Shown here: in pieces, positions 25,432-32,553 of the stretch | Position numbering within the stretch: the stretch's first letter is position 1 | Layout of the letters: every line of letters begins with the position of its first letter | From: Acidaminococcaceae bacterium | GTDB lineage: Bacteria; Bacillota; Negativicutes; Acidaminococcales; Acidaminococcaceae | Direction: 5' to 3' | NCBI GenBank assembly: GCA_017554485.1 | Contig: JAFZIG010000062.1 | Span: forward strand, 1-32,553 | Length of the DNA stretch: 32,553 nt | Made by a program: the position numbers and the translations under genes | The notes under the pieces: model-generated | Database searches by the model: none | Told to the model about the DNA's origin: nothing | What the model saw: only the letters and a program-made list of their open reading frames with translations

Positions 25432-28410
25432 TTACTTGCTTTTTCCTCTAACCTGGGCGTCGACATTGTTGATGCCGACGATGAGCCGGGGACCGTCTTT
25501 TTCTTCTACCAGTGCTGCCCTTGCGCTGATATATATCGGTTCACCGTCTATTACCAGACGGTATTGCAGTACGAACAATCCGTTCTCATCAATTTCTCTC
25601 ATTACATTTTCTTTGGTAAAAGCTGGCAGTACCAGAGGCAGGTCATCTTTATAGACCTTCTTTTCAGTCTCCCTCTTCACTATATCAAAGAAATTATCTC
25701 CCTCTTTGGCAAGGCCGAGACTGTCATAACGTTGCGAACCGCTGTACTCAACATAATGATCCGTTTCCGGGTCAACGGTATAAATACAGAGATAATCACC
25801 GGCCAGGGCGGAGATACGCGCATAGGTAATCTGTTCCGCCTGCAGACGTTCCAGTGCTTCCTTACGTTTCATTTGGGTATCTACGTTATTCACGCCGATG
25901 ATGATATGGTTATCTTTGGAACCCATACGCACGGCTTTCATGTTTACATAAATCGGCTCGCCCTTGATCAGCAGGCGGTAGCTCAGGGTAAAAACACCTT
26001 CCTGTTTGATGTCATGAATCACGTTTTCTTTGGTAAAATTGCTGAGAAAATAGTCCCTGTCTGCTTCGTAAATATAATCCAGTGCATCCTTACGGCTTCT
26101 GTTGAAAAAATCGTTGCTGCGCCGTTCTTCGTTAAGGTGATCCAGCAAATGGGAAGGTTTGTACTCGGTAAACTCTTCCGTATCCAGATTTACATAATAC
26201 AGATTGATATAGTCAGCGGAAAGGGCCTGGGCCACATTGGTATAGGTGACGCCGCGGTCTGTATCGTCCGAGATTCCCAGAATGACGGTCACGCAGGCTG
26301 CTATCCCGGTCACAGGATTGATAGCTACATGACGGTGAAAGGAGTAAGCCGTCAGACCACTGGCAACCTCCTGGTTAAAAAATATCTTGCTTCCTTTTTC
26401 CCTGCAGTGCAAAACTGCATTCTTGTAAGGGGAGTTTTTGGGCAGGGAAGCAAAAGGAACCTTAGCTCCCACGGGGATGTCTCCGTAATACTGTTCCAGG
26501 AAACTCCGGAAGGATTGGTTGCAGCGGGCAATCCAGGAATAATCGTCATCGAATTCCAAAATCGCCATGGGAAGGGTATTGAAAAAGTGATGGAGCTCAT
26601 CTTCAGCTTCGTTTGCCAGGATGGCCTGATCATACAGGTTGATCCGGCCAAGGGTAGCGTAGTAGTATTCTTCCTCCGGATTTTCAAATCCGATTTGGAT
26701 ACCTTTCCGATTTCGTTCTACGATTTCTTCCAGGGGAATTGCCTTGCAGTAATAGAATCCCTGTAGTTTGGTACAGCCTACTTCTTTCAGGAAATCTGCC
26801 TGTTCTTTCGTCTCTACGCCTTCCGTAACCGTATCGATACCCAGACCGAGAGCCATTCTGATCAGTTCGGTAAGGATGATCTTGCTTTCTTCGCCTTTAT
26901 CAAACTGCTGTAAAAAACGCATATCCAGCTTGATCAGATCAAAGCGGATACTCTGCAGAACGTCAAGGGAAGAGTAACCGCTGCCGAAATCGTCCATCCA
27001 GACTTTAAAACCTAAATCCTGGAAACGACGGATTTGTTCCTTCATAAACTCAAAATCAGAACCTACTATGCTTTCCGTAATTTCGATGGTCAGTTTTTCT
27101 CTGGGTATGCCGGCTCTGTCTACTCGACGGCAAATCTCTTCCACGATATCGCAGGAGTCGAAGTCTGAACGGGAAAGATTCAGGGACTGGGGCACAATAT
27201 ACAGTCCCGCTTCTTTCTGGTCTTTCAGTTTTTGCAATATCTGGTCAAGGACATACAAATCCAGTTTGCTGATCAGCTTCGCGCTTTCCAGCACCGGGAT
27301 AAACTCCCCGGGAGAGAGAAAGCCTTTTTCCGGGTCAATCCAACGGGCCAGGGCTTCTTCGTCACATACTTTCCCGTTAGCCGCCCGGATGATGGGCTGA
27401 TAATAGACTTTGATCCACTTTTCCTGCAGGGCCCTGTCAAGATTGTTAATAATGTACTGACGGTTATTGGTCTTGGCCAGCATGGATTTATCAAAATAGT
27501 AGAAACCGGATATGTAACTGTCCCTGTTCATATCGCAGGCATATTTTGCTCTGTCACAGGCGGAGGCGATTCCTACTGCTTCCATCCGGTTCAGATATAT
27601 CCCTACCCGTACGGGCAAACTGTTTCCATTATTGAGATTCCTGCATTCTTCAATAATTTTTTGCAGCGTTTCTTCTAAGTTTGTCTCATCCGTAAATGCC
27701 ACAAAATGATCCTGGGCAAGGCGACAGCAGTTTTCATGACTGAAATACTTTACCAGTATCTTTGCGAAACCGATGAGCAGGTTGTCTCCTTCGTTAAAGC
27801 CAAACTGGCTGTTGTAATATTTCATGCCGTTCAGGTCAAAGAACAACAGGGCAGGGTGTTTGTCCTGCTCCGACAAACGCAGTCGGCCGGCTTCCGCCAG
27901 CTCGAAGAAATAACTCATATTTGGGAGCCCGGTAAGCTGGTCAAAATAATTTTTCCGGAAAAGGGATCCTTTATGCAGTGCCTCGGTAAAAGACTTGTCC
28001 AGCCCGTTATCAAAAAAGCTAGTGCCTTCTAAGTAACGCCCTTCGTCGGTATACCAAATGAAAGCCAGGCGCACGCCATTCTCTGTCAGCACATGCTCGC
28101 CCCTGGCATGAATAATCCGGTATTCGTTATTCAGTTTTGCACGGTAGACTACGTTGTAGGGCTGCTCGTCTGTGGCAAAACGAAAACCTGCCTCAGCGAT
28201 CCGGGCGGCATCATCCGGATGTATGTCGCGATACATATCGTTGTTCATCAGGTCATAACACTCTTCCCGGCTATAGCCGTACAGTTTGCAGAACCCTTCC
28301 GAAAGAACAAGGGTGACGACACGCTTATCTATGAACTGGTAGACAGCGAAGGGGATAGGGGAACTCTCCATGTTTTGTAATATTGTTTTATCATATTGAT
28401 ATCTTTCCAT
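25432..28410 (-). CDS. c-di-GMP phosphodiesterase: PAS, degenerate GGDEF, EAL, PAS, tandem PAS-like
   Basis: 992-residue soluble protein without membrane segments. Order: PAS (about 10-125), GGDEF (155-310), EAL (325-570), a third sensor-like domain (605-720), and two similar PAS-like repeats (about 725-850 and 860-990). The GGDEF signature is replaced by AQDHF (232-236), so cyclase activity is unlikely. The EAL catalytic set looks complete: E352, N411, E443, D473-D474, K494, E530 or E533, and Q550 in LQGF. Predicted activity is hydrolysis of c-di-GMP to pGpG, gated by the sensors. The ribosome-binding site GGGAGG is at 28417-28422 (minus strand), 6 bases before the ATG. It is a single gene with its own consensus promoter. 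Having most sensor domains after EAL rather than before is unusual. Confidence 0.93.
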   Translation of the reverse strand: MERYQYDKTILQNMESSPIPFAVYQFIDKRVVTLVLSEGFCKLYGYSREECYDLMNNDMYRDIHPDDAARIAEAGFRFATDEQPYNVVYRAKLNNEYRIIHARGEHVLTENGVRLAFIWYTDEGRYLEGTSFFDNGLDKSFTEALHKGSLFRKNYFDQLTGLPNMSYFFELAEAGRLRLSEQDKHPALLFFDLNGMKYYNSQFGFNEGDNLLIGFAKILVKYFSHENCCRLAQDHFVAFTDETNLEETLQKIIEECRNLNNGNSLPVRVGIYLNRMEAVGIASACDRAKYACDMNRDSYISGFYYFDKSMLAKTNNRQYIINNLDRALQEKWIKVYYQPIIRAANGKVCDEEALARWIDPEKGFLSPGEFIPVLESAKLISKLDLYVLDQILQKLKDQKEAGLYIVPQSLNLSRSDFDSCDIVEEICRRVDRAGIPREKLTIEITESIVGSDFEFMKEQIRRFQDLGFKVWMDDFGSGYSSLDVLQSIRFDLIKLDMRFLQQFDKGEESKIILTELIRMALGLGIDTVTEGVETKEQADFLKEVGCTKLQGFYYCKAIPLEEIVERNRKGIQIGFENPEEEYYYATLGRINLYDQAILANEAEDELHHFFNTLPMAILEFDDDYSWIARCNQSFRSFLEQYYGDIPVGAKVPFASLPKNSPYKNAVLHCREKGSKIFFNQEVASGLTAYSFHRHVAINPVTGIAACVTVILGISDDTDRGVTYTNVAQALSADYINLYYVNLDTEEFTEYKPSHLLDHLNEERRSNDFFNRSRKDALDYIYEADRDYFLSNFTKENVIHDIKQEGVFTLSYRLLIKGEPIYVNMKAVRMGSKDNHIIIGVNNVDTQMKRKEALERLQAEQITYARISALAGDYLCIYTVDPETDHYVEYSGSQRYDSLGLAKEGDNFFDIVKRETEKKVYKDDLPLVLPAFTKENVMREIDENGLFVLQYRLVIDGEPIYISARAALVEEKDGPRLIVGINNVDAQVRGKSK

Positions 28411-28469
28411 GATGAGCCTCCCTTCACACAGTCTTTTTCTTACAATATTATCAAGTTATTTTCATTTTT

Positions 28470-28498
28470 ATTATATAAATTTTGATTTTTATTGTCAA
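28470..28498 (-). promoter_or_regulatory. Consensus promoter of the EAL-domain gene
   Basis: On the minus strand a perfect TTGACA (plus 28493-28498), a 17-base spacer and a perfect TATAAT (plus 28470-28475). The expected start near 28463 gives a 5' leader of about 50 bases. Such a full match is rare in this window and predicts strong expression unless repressed. Confidence 0.85.
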
Positions 28499-28526
28499 TC
28501 GAGCAGGATTGTATATTATAAATTGC

Positions 28527-28552
28527 CCGCAAAGTTCAAATTTAATTTGCGG
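28527..28552. promoter_or_regulatory. Palindromic site in the divergent intergenic region
   Basis: CCGCAAA (28527-28533) and TTTGCGG (28546-28552), a perfect 7-bp inverted repeat with a 12-base AT-rich centre. It is the only GC-containing island in about 230 AT-rich bases. It lies just upstream of the EAL-gene -35 box and about 100 bases upstream of the -10 box of the divergent gene. It has the form of an operator for a dimeric transcription factor; the factor is unknown. Confidence 0.5.
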
Positions 28553-28645
28553 AAATGTTAGTTGCGTAAATATAAACTTTTTGATAATATTAAATAATTA
28601 TATTACTAACTTTAATATAATCATTTATTCTACCGTACTTTTTTA

Positions 28646-28654
28646 TGATATAAT
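28646..28654 (+). promoter_or_regulatory. Extended -10 promoter of the zinc-ribbon gene
   Basis: TGATATAAT at 28646-28654 fits an extended -10 element (TGn before TATAAT). A weak -35 (TTATTC, 28625-28630) lies 18 bases upstream. The expected leader is about 35 bases, with GGAG at 28686-28689. Confidence 0.6.
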
Positions 28655-28695
28655 ATAATATATTTTTTAAAAATTCGTTAATAAAGGAGTTTATT

Positions 28696-29415
28696 ATGAT
28701 CCGTACATTACCTTTGACCTGTTCCCGTTGCGGCAAAGATTTCAGCGCGCAGGATCATCTGTATTATCAGGATGATTTTTCCGTACAGAGTTTTAAAAAT
28801 ATTAAACTGGTTTGTGACGAGTGTATCCATGCCTGGCAGGAAAAATGGCAGATTGTCCATGCGGAGTTTCACGAGCATAACTATGTGCTGACCGTTACCA
28901 TCACGTTAAAAGACGGAACCGTATTTGAAAATATGGACTGCACGCCCATCGAGGATACGGAATCTGTCATTACGGGCGAAGACATTCCACCGGAAGCGCA
29001 GCATGCACTGTATGAGTATTATGTGACTTTTGCGCAGCAGCGTGAAGCCCAGCAGTTGAAAGATTGTTTCTTTACTAAAGGGACAGAGGAAGTCATGTTT
29101 GCCGATATTACCACAAACGGCGGAGAACATTACGAAAAGCTGGCTTTTACCATTGAGGAAGGATACTTAAAAACGGCACAGGAAGTGCCGGACTATATTC
29201 TTGAAGGATTAGTCACTGCTTATAAATCCTATTTAGCCCAGGAAGAGATGCTTTCCACTTCAACCCAGCCTGCAGCACCCCGGGTGACTCAGCGTAAGGC
29301 CATGCCGCAAAGCCAGTGGCCCAGTGGCGGAAGCTATGGAGAGAATAATTATGGTGCTGGAAGCTTCGGGGGCGGTTTTGGTCGAAACAAAAAGAATCCT
29401 TTCGGAGGTTTTTAA
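28696..29415 (+). CDS. Zinc-ribbon protein with duplicated domain and Gly/Phe-rich tail; function unknown
   Basis: 239-residue protein not recognised as a known family. Residues 1-50 form a likely zinc ribbon with two CxxC pairs (C9, C12, C40, C43). Residues about 66-115 and 133-182 look like two diverged copies of one ~50-residue unit. Each has a beta-rich start around T(L/T)xxG, an acidic I-E pair (CTPIEDTE versus FTIEEGY), a proline-containing turn (IPPEAQ versus VPDYIL) and a helix ending in YVTFAQQ or YKSYLAQ. A polar linker (183-210) leads to a Gly/Phe/Asn-rich tail (GGSYGENNYGAGSFGGGFGR, then NKKNPFGGF). No signal peptide or membrane segment is visible, so it is cytoplasmic. It is divergent from the c-di-GMP phosphodiesterase gene. 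The GGAG ribosome-binding site lies 6 bases before the ATG. Confidence 0.85.
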   Translation: MIRTLPLTCSRCGKDFSAQDHLYYQDDFSVQSFKNIKLVCDECIHAWQEKWQIVHAEFHEHNYVLTVTITLKDGTVFENMDCTPIEDTESVITGEDIPPEAQHALYEYYVTFAQQREAQQLKDCFFTKGTEEVMFADITTNGGEHYEKLAFTIEEGYLKTAQEVPDYILEGLVTAYKSYLAQEEMLSTSTQPAAPRVTQRKAMPQSQWPSGGSYGENNYGAGSFGGGFGRNKKNPFGGF

Positions 29416-29478
29416 CATAATTATTCACTCTAAAGGAAGTTTATTTTTCTTATACAGAAATTTCTATTGGGAGATACT

Positions 29479-31089
29479 ATGAGTGATTTAAAAGACAAAA
29501 TTGAAAAACGGCGGACCTTTGCGATCATTTCGCATCCTGACGCCGGTAAGACTACCTTAACTGAAAAACTGCTGCTCTACGGCGGCGCAATTCATCTGGC
29601 CGGCAGCGTAAAAGCCAGAAAAGCGAACAGGCACGCTGTTTCCGATTGGATGGAGATTGAAAAGCAGCGCGGTATCTCTGTGACTTCCTCTGTACTGCAG
29701 TTCGATTACCAGGGTTACCGTGTCAACATTCTAGATACGCCGGGTCATCAGGATTTTTCGGAAGATACCTACCGTACGTTGATGGCAGCTGACAGCGCCG
29801 TCATGCTGATTGACGCAGCAAAAGGCGTGGAACCCCAGACCAAAAAGCTGTTCTGGGTCTGCCACCGCCGCCATCTGCCGATCTTTACGTTTGTCAATAA
29901 ACTGGACCGTTACGGGCGTGAACCGCTTGACCTGATGGAAGAAGTGGAAAAGATTTTACAGATCAGGGTTTACCCCATTACCTGGCCGGTAGGTATTGAC
30001 GGAAAGTACAAAGGCGTCTACAACCGCCTGACAAAAGAAGTTTCCTTGTTTAAAACGGATGCCAGCCACGGCAGCAAACAGCTGGAAGAATTTTCCGCGG
30101 ACCTGAATGACCCACGGATCAGAGAAATGATAGGGGACGAACTGTTCGATGCACTGCTTGGTGACATCGAACTGTTAGATATGGCGGGGGAAGAGTTCCA
30201 TATTGAAGAAGTGCTGAAAGGCGAACTGACCCCTATGTTCTTTGGCAGCGCCATGACCAACTTCGGCGTACAGGAATTTCTGGAAAAGTTCCTTGAGATG
30301 TCGCCGGCACCCCAGCCCCGTACGCTGCTGAACGGGGATGTGCTGGAACCGGACAATCCGCTGTTCAGCGCATTTGTATTTAAAATCCAGGCCAACATGA
30401 ATCCGGCACACCGGGACCGCATCGCCTTTATGCGTATCTGCTCCGGTGAGTTTGACAAGGGGATGACAGTGTATCATGCCCAAAGCGGAAAACCGGTGAA
30501 GCTGGCCCAGCCCCAGCAGTTTCTGGCACAGGAACGCACAATAGTAGAAAAAGCATACCCCGGCGATATCATAGGCCTGTTTGATCCGGGTATTTTCGGT
30601 ATCGGAGACAGTCTCAGCGATGATAAACTCAAGTTGCGTTTTGAGGATTTTCCCGTGTTCCCTGCGGAAATTTTTGCACGGGTGCAGCCGAAAGATTCCC
30701 TGAAGCGTAAACAGTTTGAAAAGGGAATCCTGCAGCTTTCCCAGGAAGGGGCAGTACAGGTGTTCACCCAGAAACACGTGGGTCTGGAGAGTTTTATTGT
30801 CGGCGTGGTGGGACAACTACAGCTGGAAGTGCTGGAGTACCGACTTAAGAATGAATACAATGCCCAACTGGTGATGACCCAGCTTCCCTTTACCGTGGCC
30901 CGTTGGGTTTATGCCGATAAATTAGAAGACATTGAAAAATTGCGCGGTCTTGATAACGGCATGCTTGTGTACGATAAGAAAGACCGTCCGGTTATTTTAG
31001 TTAACAACGAGTGGGCACTGAACTGGATCCTGCAACGCAATCCGGGACTGGAATTTCTGGTTGTGCCTTCGGATAAAGCAAGAGTGTAA
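29479..31089 (+). CDS. prfC: Peptide chain release factor 3
   Basis: Translational GTPase that recycles RF1/RF2 from the ribosome after peptide release; 536 residues, close to the family's usual 520-530. G1 SHPDAGKTT at 18-26, then AVSDWMEIEKQRGISVTSSVLQF (the switch region typical of RF3), G3 DTPGHQDFSEDTYR and G4 NKLDR. The C-terminal part has VGVVGQLQLEVLEYRLKNEY. It differs from EF-G in the SVKAR..RHAVSDWM stretch. GGGAG at 29469-29473 favours the ATG at 29479 over the in-frame TTG at 29467. The glycosyltransferase gene follows after 3 bases. Confidence 0.96.
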   Translation: MSDLKDKIEKRRTFAIISHPDAGKTTLTEKLLLYGGAIHLAGSVKARKANRHAVSDWMEIEKQRGISVTSSVLQFDYQGYRVNILDTPGHQDFSEDTYRTLMAADSAVMLIDAAKGVEPQTKKLFWVCHRRHLPIFTFVNKLDRYGREPLDLMEEVEKILQIRVYPITWPVGIDGKYKGVYNRLTKEVSLFKTDASHGSKQLEEFSADLNDPRIREMIGDELFDALLGDIELLDMAGEEFHIEEVLKGELTPMFFGSAMTNFGVQEFLEKFLEMSPAPQPRTLLNGDVLEPDNPLFSAFVFKIQANMNPAHRDRIAFMRICSGEFDKGMTVYHAQSGKPVKLAQPQQFLAQERTIVEKAYPGDIIGLFDPGIFGIGDSLSDDKLKLRFEDFPVFPAEIFARVQPKDSLKRKQFEKGILQLSQEGAVQVFTQKHVGLESFIVGVVGQLQLEVLEYRLKNEYNAQLVMTQLPFTVARWVYADKLEDIEKLRGLDNGMLVYDKKDRPVILVNNEWALNWILQRNPGLEFLVVPSDKARV

Positions 31090-31092
31090 AAC

Positions 31093-31830
31093 ATGAAAGT
31101 AATTGCAATAATTTTAGGCATCCCTGTGGTTCCCTATACCATGGAAGAAGCAGTAACGAAACTGATAGAGGATGTACTGAAGAAGAAAAGAAGCTTTGTG
31201 GTCACAGCCAATGCGGAAATCATCATGATGGCACAGGATGACCCGGAATATAAAATAATATTGTCGCAAACAGCGGATCTTATCCTGCCTGATGGGGCCG
31301 GTACAGTTTGGGCCGGGAATTATCTTGGCTATGTTATCCCGGAACGGGTAGCGGGCTATGATTTGTATCTGCGCCTTCTGGAAGAAGCGGCAGATAATGA
31401 TATTCCTGTTTACTTTTTCGGTGGCAAGCCGGGCATTGCAGAGGAAGCTGCTGAGGAGGGCAGACGACGCTGGCCGGGCCTAAAAGTAGTGGGCTGCCGT
31501 AACGGCTATTTTTCAGCAGAGGAAGAACCGGAAATTATAGATGGAATTAATCGCAGCGGAGCGGCGATGCTGTTTGCTGCCTTAGGCGCGCCTAAGCAGG
31601 AAAAATGGCTGGCTAAATACAAGGAAAAGTTAAAACCCTGTTTACTTATGGGTATCGGCGGCAGTTTTGACGTGCTGGCCGGGAAAGTGCAACGGGCGCC
31701 CAAATGGATGCAGGACGCCAGACTGGAATGGTTCTTCCGCCTGATTAAGCAACCCAGCCGTTTTGGCAGAATGCTGGCATTGCCAAAATTTGTCTTTGCG
31801 GTACGCAGGGAAAAAGGTATGAAAAAATAA
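31093..31830 (+). CDS. WecG/TagA/CpsF family glycosyltransferase
   Basis: 245-residue GT26-family enzyme that adds an N-acetylmannosamine-type sugar to a lipid-linked precursor of teichoic acid, enterobacterial common antigen or capsule. Conserved motifs: VVTANAEIIMMAQ, LPDGAGTVWA, ERVAGYDLYLRLLE, YFFGGKPGIAEEAA, AALGAPKQEKWL and GIGGSFDVLAGKVQRAPKWM, then LEWFFRLIKQPSRF. The ~40-residue basic C-terminal segment is typical of membrane association in TagA. The start is 3 bases after prfC and has no strong ribosome-binding site, so translation may be coupled to prfC. The exact acceptor is unknown, and the surface-polymer role is inferred from family. Confidence 0.92.
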   Translation: MKVIAIILGIPVVPYTMEEAVTKLIEDVLKKKRSFVVTANAEIIMMAQDDPEYKIILSQTADLILPDGAGTVWAGNYLGYVIPERVAGYDLYLRLLEEAADNDIPVYFFGGKPGIAEEAAEEGRRRWPGLKVVGCRNGYFSAEEEPEIIDGINRSGAAMLFAALGAPKQEKWLAKYKEKLKPCLLMGIGGSFDVLAGKVQRAPKWMQDARLEWFFRLIKQPSRFGRMLALPKFVFAVRREKGMKK

Positions 31831-31840
31831 CTAAATATTG

Positions 31841-31869
31841 TAGACAAATTCATTTTTCTGTACTATAAT
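31841..31869 (+). promoter_or_regulatory. Promoter upstream of psd
   Basis: TAGACA (31841-31846; one mismatch to TTGACA) and a perfect TATAAT (31864-31869) with a 17-base spacer. Expected start near 31876, giving a leader of about 147 bases. Confidence 0.75.
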
Positions 31870-31915
31870 ATACAAGTTAATGCATTTTGATAATTATTCA
31901 AATAATAGCACGCAG

Positions 31916-31994
31916 GATTTTTTCTGTACATGGGGTCAGTAGGAAAGCGTAGTTAAGTTACGTTGACTGACAAAAACGCAGTACAGGGAAAATT
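31916..31994 (+). ncRNA. Candidate structured leader RNA upstream of psd
   Basis: Three stacked helices can be drawn. P1: 31916-31929 with 31981-31994, 14 bp, including CTGTAC/GTACAG and a T6/GGAAAA part with wobbles. P2: GTCAGT (31935-31940) with ACTGAC (31966-31971). P3: AGCGTA (31946-31951) with TACGTT (31959-31964) and a 7-base loop. Unpaired ATGGG, AGGAA and AAAAACGCA joints lie between them. GCGT (31947-31950) could instead pair with ACGC (31976-31979). P1 ends about 15 bases before the psd ribosome-binding site, and a weaker TTTGA/TCAAA hairpin precedes it. No T run follows. It has the form of a translation-controlling leader or riboswitch, but no known class was recognised. Confidence 0.5.
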
Positions 31995-32022
31995 AAACAA
32001 GTGTAGAGAAAGGTAACCAATT

Positions 32023-32553
32023 ATGCATATCGTCAGACAGGGATATCCCTTTATTGCGGGCGCATTGGTACTGGCAATAGTCTGCTTTATCGCGTTCGGG
32101 ATTCATATTGCTGTGATTCCGCTTGTGCTGGCCTTTTATTTCGCATATTTTTTCCGCAATCCGGAACGGACGGTCAAAACGGATACTTCCTTGTTGTATT
32201 CTCCGGCCGACGGTACCGTTATGGACGTTACGGATTTTTTTGATGATGAGTATTTAAACGCAAAAGCTAAAAAGGTAACTATCTTCCTTTCGGTTTTTAA
32301 TGTACATGTGAACCGGAGTCCTGCGGAAGGTACCATAAAATTCCAGCGCTATACGGTGGGTGAATTCCTGCCGGCGTTTAATAAAAAAGCAGCCTTTGAG
32401 AATGAACGTTTTGCCATGGGCATTGAAAATGACCGTATGAAAATTTTGGTCATCCAGATTGCCGGTATATTGGCGCGGCGTATCGATAACTGGGTCAATT
32501 TAGGCAATCATCTGGATCAGGGAGAAGTATACGGCATGATCAAATTCGGTTCC
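32023..32553 (+). CDS. psd: Phosphatidylserine decarboxylase (5' part, continues past window)
   Basis: Membrane-associated pyruvoyl enzyme that makes phosphatidylethanolamine from phosphatidylserine. 177 codons are visible with no stop before the window ends. The N-terminus has two hydrophobic segments (FIAGALVLAIVCFIAFGIHI, then VIPLVLAFYFAYFF). The conserved FFRNPERTV, YSPADGTVMDV, FLSVFNVHVNRSP and QIAGILARRI follow. The final two visible residues, G176-S177 in IKFGS, are the self-cleavage site where the serine becomes the pyruvoyl group, so about 30-40 residues remain. This is the short Psd form. AAAGGT precedes the ATG. The gene has its own promoter and a long structured leader. Psd suggests phosphatidylethanolamine in the membrane, which fits a Negativicute but does not prove it. 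Confidence 0.94.
   Translation, partial: MHIVRQGYPFIAGALVLAIVCFIAFGIHIAVIPLVLAFYFAYFFRNPERTVKTDTSLLYSPADGTVMDVTDFFDDEYLNAKAKKVTIFLSVFNVHVNRSPAEGTIKFQRYTVGEFLPAFNKKAAFENERFAMGIENDRMKILVIQIAGILARRIDNWVNLGNHLDQGEVYGMIKFGS

Noticed and set aside
25564-26766. 400-residue plus-strand open frame inside the EAL-domain gene
   Set aside because: It is antisense to conserved EAL and PAS-like coding sequence, has no convincing ribosome-binding site and resembles no family. Treated as a shadow.
31876-32022. psd leader as a T-box or c-di-GMP-I riboswitch
   Set aside because: No T-box antiterminator sequence, no terminator and no c-di-GMP-I core were found, although a CACGCAGG string at 31909-31916 is superficially similar.

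Overview
The window is chromosomal housekeeping sequence from a member of the Bacillota. The evidence is a Gram-positive-type PolC replicase and the conserved proS - polC - rimP - nusA - ylxR - ylxQ - infB - rbfA - truB - ribF - rpsO gene order. Moderate base composition, a cobalamin adenosyltransferase and a phosphatidylserine decarboxylase gene make a Negativicutes (Acidaminococcaceae-like) host my best guess, but that is inference. No prophage, insertion sequence, CRISPR array or rRNA was seen. One tRNA is present.

Region 1 (1-14875), information processing. The 3' part of proS is followed by an mgtC-family membrane protein gene, then polC, whose product lacks the proofreading exonuclease domain normally inserted in its PHP domain. 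A promoter and a 12-bp leader hairpin precede rimP. The tightly packed rimP-nusA-rnpM(ylxR)-ylxQ-infB-rbfA-nrnA-truB run then has overlaps or gaps of at most 21 nt. infB carries an in-frame tandem repeat (FNRQGG / RQGQQGQ units). ribF and rpsO follow; rpsO has its own promoter, a structured leader and a strong terminator.

Region 2 (14876-22094), metabolism and envelope. It holds a radical SAM/DUF512 protein, a CobO-type adenosyltransferase, der (ribosome-assembly GTPase) and plsY (acyl-phosphate glycerol-3-phosphate acyltransferase). Next comes a threonine-branch group of an ACT-domain PheB-like protein, hom and thrB, then tRNA-Pro(GGG) with its own near-consensus promoter and terminator.

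Region 3 (22095-29415), transport and signalling. A hairpin-rich 230-bp stretch precedes a Kup potassium transporter. It is followed by a secreted DUF3298-like protein, which converges across a shared terminator on a 992-aa minus-strand c-di-GMP phosphodiesterase (PAS, degenerate GGDEF, intact EAL, three more PAS-like domains, the last two being duplicates). That gene has a perfect consensus promoter and diverges from an unrecognised zinc-ribbon protein with an internal duplication and a Gly/Phe-rich tail.

Region 4 (29416-32553), release factor 3 (prfC), a WecG/TagA/CpsF glycosyltransferase and the 5' part of psd. A promoter and a roughly 80-nt three-helix RNA element lie upstream of psd. This psd leader, the exonuclease-less PolC, the zinc-ribbon protein and the divergent-promoter dyad are the most interesting items. 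None could be compared with databases here.
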